Shown here in pieces: positions 6,330-7,661 of a stretch of DNA of 7,661 nucleotides; positions within the stretch are counted from its first letter, which is position 1, and every line of letters begins with the position of its first letter. Position numbers and translations under genes: made by a program. The stretch spans positions 1-7,661 of the forward strand of contig CALMWD010000044.1 of the NCBI GenBank assembly GCA_937873105.1, written 5' to 3'. Under the pieces are notes generated by a model, which did no database searches, had not been told where the DNA came from, and saw nothing but the letters and a program-made list of their open reading frames with translations. Source of the DNA: an uncultured Rhodanobacteraceae bacterium. GTDB lineage: Bacteria > Pseudomonadota > Gammaproteobacteria > Xanthomonadales > Ahniellaceae.

Positions 6330-7661
6330 TTGGATACATCGACCGCTCTGGACGCGTCCGTGGCGAACCCGGGACTGTTCGCACGACCGTGGCGGGGGCT
6401 GACGCTCGGCTGCATCGCCCTGGTCTCGATGCTGGCCTTCGAGGCCCTGGCCGTGACCACGGCGATGCCTTCGATCGCTGGCGCGCTCGGCGCACTCGGC
6501 ATGTATGCCCTGGCCTTCGGCGCGACCCTGGCCACGTCGGTGCTCGGCATGGTCGTCGCCGGCCTGCGCTGCGACCGCTCGGGTCCGCGCGGTGCGCTCG
6601 CCCGCGGTGCGCTCGCCTTCGCCGCCGGCCTGGCCCTGGCCGGCTTCGCGCAGGACATCGTCATGCTCGTGGTCGGGCGGGCCCTGCTCGGTTTCGGTTC
6701 GGGCCAGATCGGCGTCGCGCTCTACGTGGCCGTCGGCCGCGTCTATCCCGAGCCGATGCGGCCGCGCATTTTCGCGATGTTCGCGGCGGCCTGGGTGGTG
6801 CCGGCCCTGGTCGGCCCGGCCCTGGCCGGGCTGATGGTCGAAGCCTTCGGCTGGCGCAGCGTCTTCCTCGTCGTGCTGGGCCTGTTGCCGCTGGCCTGGG
6901 CCATGGTCGATCCGGCCCTGCGCGACGTGCCCGGTCGCGGCGAGGTCGCGCCCGATGCGGGCCGGCGCCTGCTGGCGGCGTCGTGCGCCTCGGTCGCGGC
7001 CTTGCTGCTGCACCTGCTCGCGGCCCGGCCGCCGGCGCCGATCGCGGGCTTGCTGGCCACGGTCGCCATCCTCGGCGCGGCCTGCCTGCCCCTGCTGCCG
7101 GCCGGCAGTTTGCGTGCCGGCGCGGGCCTGCCCAGCGTGATCGCGTTGCGCGGCCTGCTGGCAGCCGCCTTCTTCACCGCCGAAGCCTTTCTGCCCCTGT
7201 GGCTGCAGCAGCACCGTGCCTGGTCGGTGACCGCGGCCGGCATCGCGGTCAGCGCCGGCGCATTGTGCTGGAGCCTCGGCAGCCAGGCCCAGGCGCGTCT
7301 GACCCGCTGGTCGCGACGCGAGCTGATGCGCGCCGGACTGGCCCTGGTCGCGTGCGGACTGATCCTGCTCGCGGCCTGTGCGCGCTGGCCCTGGGGCGAC
7401 GGTCTGGCCGTGCTCGCCTGGCTCGGCTGCGGGCTGGGCATCGGCCTGTCCTTCCCGGGACTGTCGGTGCGCCTGCTCGAGTTGTCGCCGACCGAAGCGC
7501 AGGGCCGCAACAGCGCCGCCCTGCAGCTGGCCGATGCGCTCGCGACGACCGCCGCGCTGGCCCTGGCCGGCGTCGGCTTCGCGCGCCTGCATGCGAGCCA
7601 ACCGGCACTCGCGTTCGCGATCGTGTTCGCGCTCGCCGCGGCGCTCGCGGTGCTTGCCCTG
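6330..7661 (+). CDS. MFS multidrug-efflux-type transporter (DHA2-like), 3' end outside window
   Basis: The reading frame is open from TTG 6330 to the window end, 444 residues so far, with no stop reached. The best start is TTG 6330 because GAGG (6318-6321) lies eight bases before it and just after the predicted transcription start; GTG 6360 is a weaker alternative. About fourteen hydrophobic segments can be drawn, near 27-46, 56-78, 88-107, 111-135, 147-169, 175-193, 213-230, 236-256, 268-290, 300-320, 334-351, 357-378, 396-416 and 426-444. Residues 79-88 (LRCDRSGPRG) match MFS motif A in the loop after helix 2. WVVPALVGPALAGLMVEAFG (155-174) matches the antiporter motif C of drug:H+ exchangers. 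Fourteen segments and motif C favour the DHA2 (QacA/EmrB) group. The divergent soxR and its box imply induction by redox-cycling toxins, which the pump probably exports. Little should be missing, since the family is usually 450-520 residues. The substrate cannot be read from the sequence. Confidence 0.93.
   Translation, partial: MDTSTALDASVANPGLFARPWRGLTLGCIALVSMLAFEALAVTTAMPSIAGALGALGMYALAFGATLATSVLGMVVAGLRCDRSGPRGALARGALAFAAGLALAGFAQDIVMLVVGRALLGFGSGQIGVALYVAVGRVYPEPMRPRIFAMFAAAWVVPALVGPALAGLMVEAFGWRSVFLVVLGLLPLAWAMVDPALRDVPGRGEVAPDAGRRLLAASCASVAALLLHLLAARPPAPIAGLLATVAILGAACLPLLPAGSLRAGAGLPSVIALRGLLAAAFFTAEAFLPLWLQQHRAWSVTAAGIAVSAGALCWSLGSQAQARLTRWSRRELMRAGLALVACGLILLAACARWPWGDGLAVLAWLGCGLGIGLSFPGLSVRLLELSPTEAQGRNSAALQLADALATTAALALAGVGFARLHASQPALAFAIVFALAAALAVLAL

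Noticed and set aside
5830..6495. Longer 221-residue version of SoxR
   Set aside because: The extension would run across the SoxR box and into the MFS coding region. The start at 6267 gives the normal SoxR length and N-terminus.
6294..7601. Antisense frame of 435 codons over the MFS gene
   Set aside because: Gln/Gly/Arg/Ala-rich composition is typical of the complement of hydrophobic GC-rich coding sequence. The plus frame shows clear membrane segments and MFS motifs.

Overview
The window is GC-rich chromosomal DNA from a gammaproteobacterium, most likely of the Xanthomonadales/Lysobacterales (Lysobacteraceae or Rhodanobacteraceae type). The closest cues are the glutamine synthetase sequence, the secreted beta-helix protein ending in the tail DGFE, and a SoxR without the enteric cluster-loop residues. 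The assignment rests on recalled family resemblance, not on a search.

Layout: (1) 2-127 (+) is the C-terminal end of a probable DUF3574 protein, beginning inside an in-frame GGCGAT hexanucleotide repeat. (2) 135-383 (-) is a small acidic 82-residue protein, convergent with the first gene. (3) 384-607 is a divergent control region with two NtrC-like sites and a near-perfect sigma-54 -24/-12 promoter. (4) 608-2017 (+) is glnA, a 469-residue type I glutamine synthetase with its adenylylation tyrosine, closed by a strong intrinsic terminator at 2047-2077. (5) 2148-4502 (+) encodes a 784-residue secreted right-handed beta-helix protein of the CSLREA-like type. (6) 4587-5822 (+) encodes a polytopic membrane protein resembling DUF4153. 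(7) 5830-6267 (-) is soxR, a MerR-family [2Fe-2S] redox sensor. (8) 6274-6291 is a SoxR operator set in a promoter with a 19-bp spacer. (9) 6330-7661 (+) is an MFS drug-efflux-type transporter cut by the window end.

Two regulatory modules can be read directly. The first is nitrogen control: NtrC plus sigma-54 acting on a stand-alone glnA, with no glnK, amtB or ntrBC beside it. The second is redox-cycling drug defence: SoxR divergent from an MFS pump, with the operator overlapping both the pump promoter and soxR's own Shine-Dalgarno sequence. This second module is the best candidate for an unusual local wiring.

I saw no mobile element, CRISPR array, tRNA, rRNA or defence island, and no clear evidence for a wholly new system. 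Long antisense and alternative-frame ORFs over the real genes are by-products of high GC.
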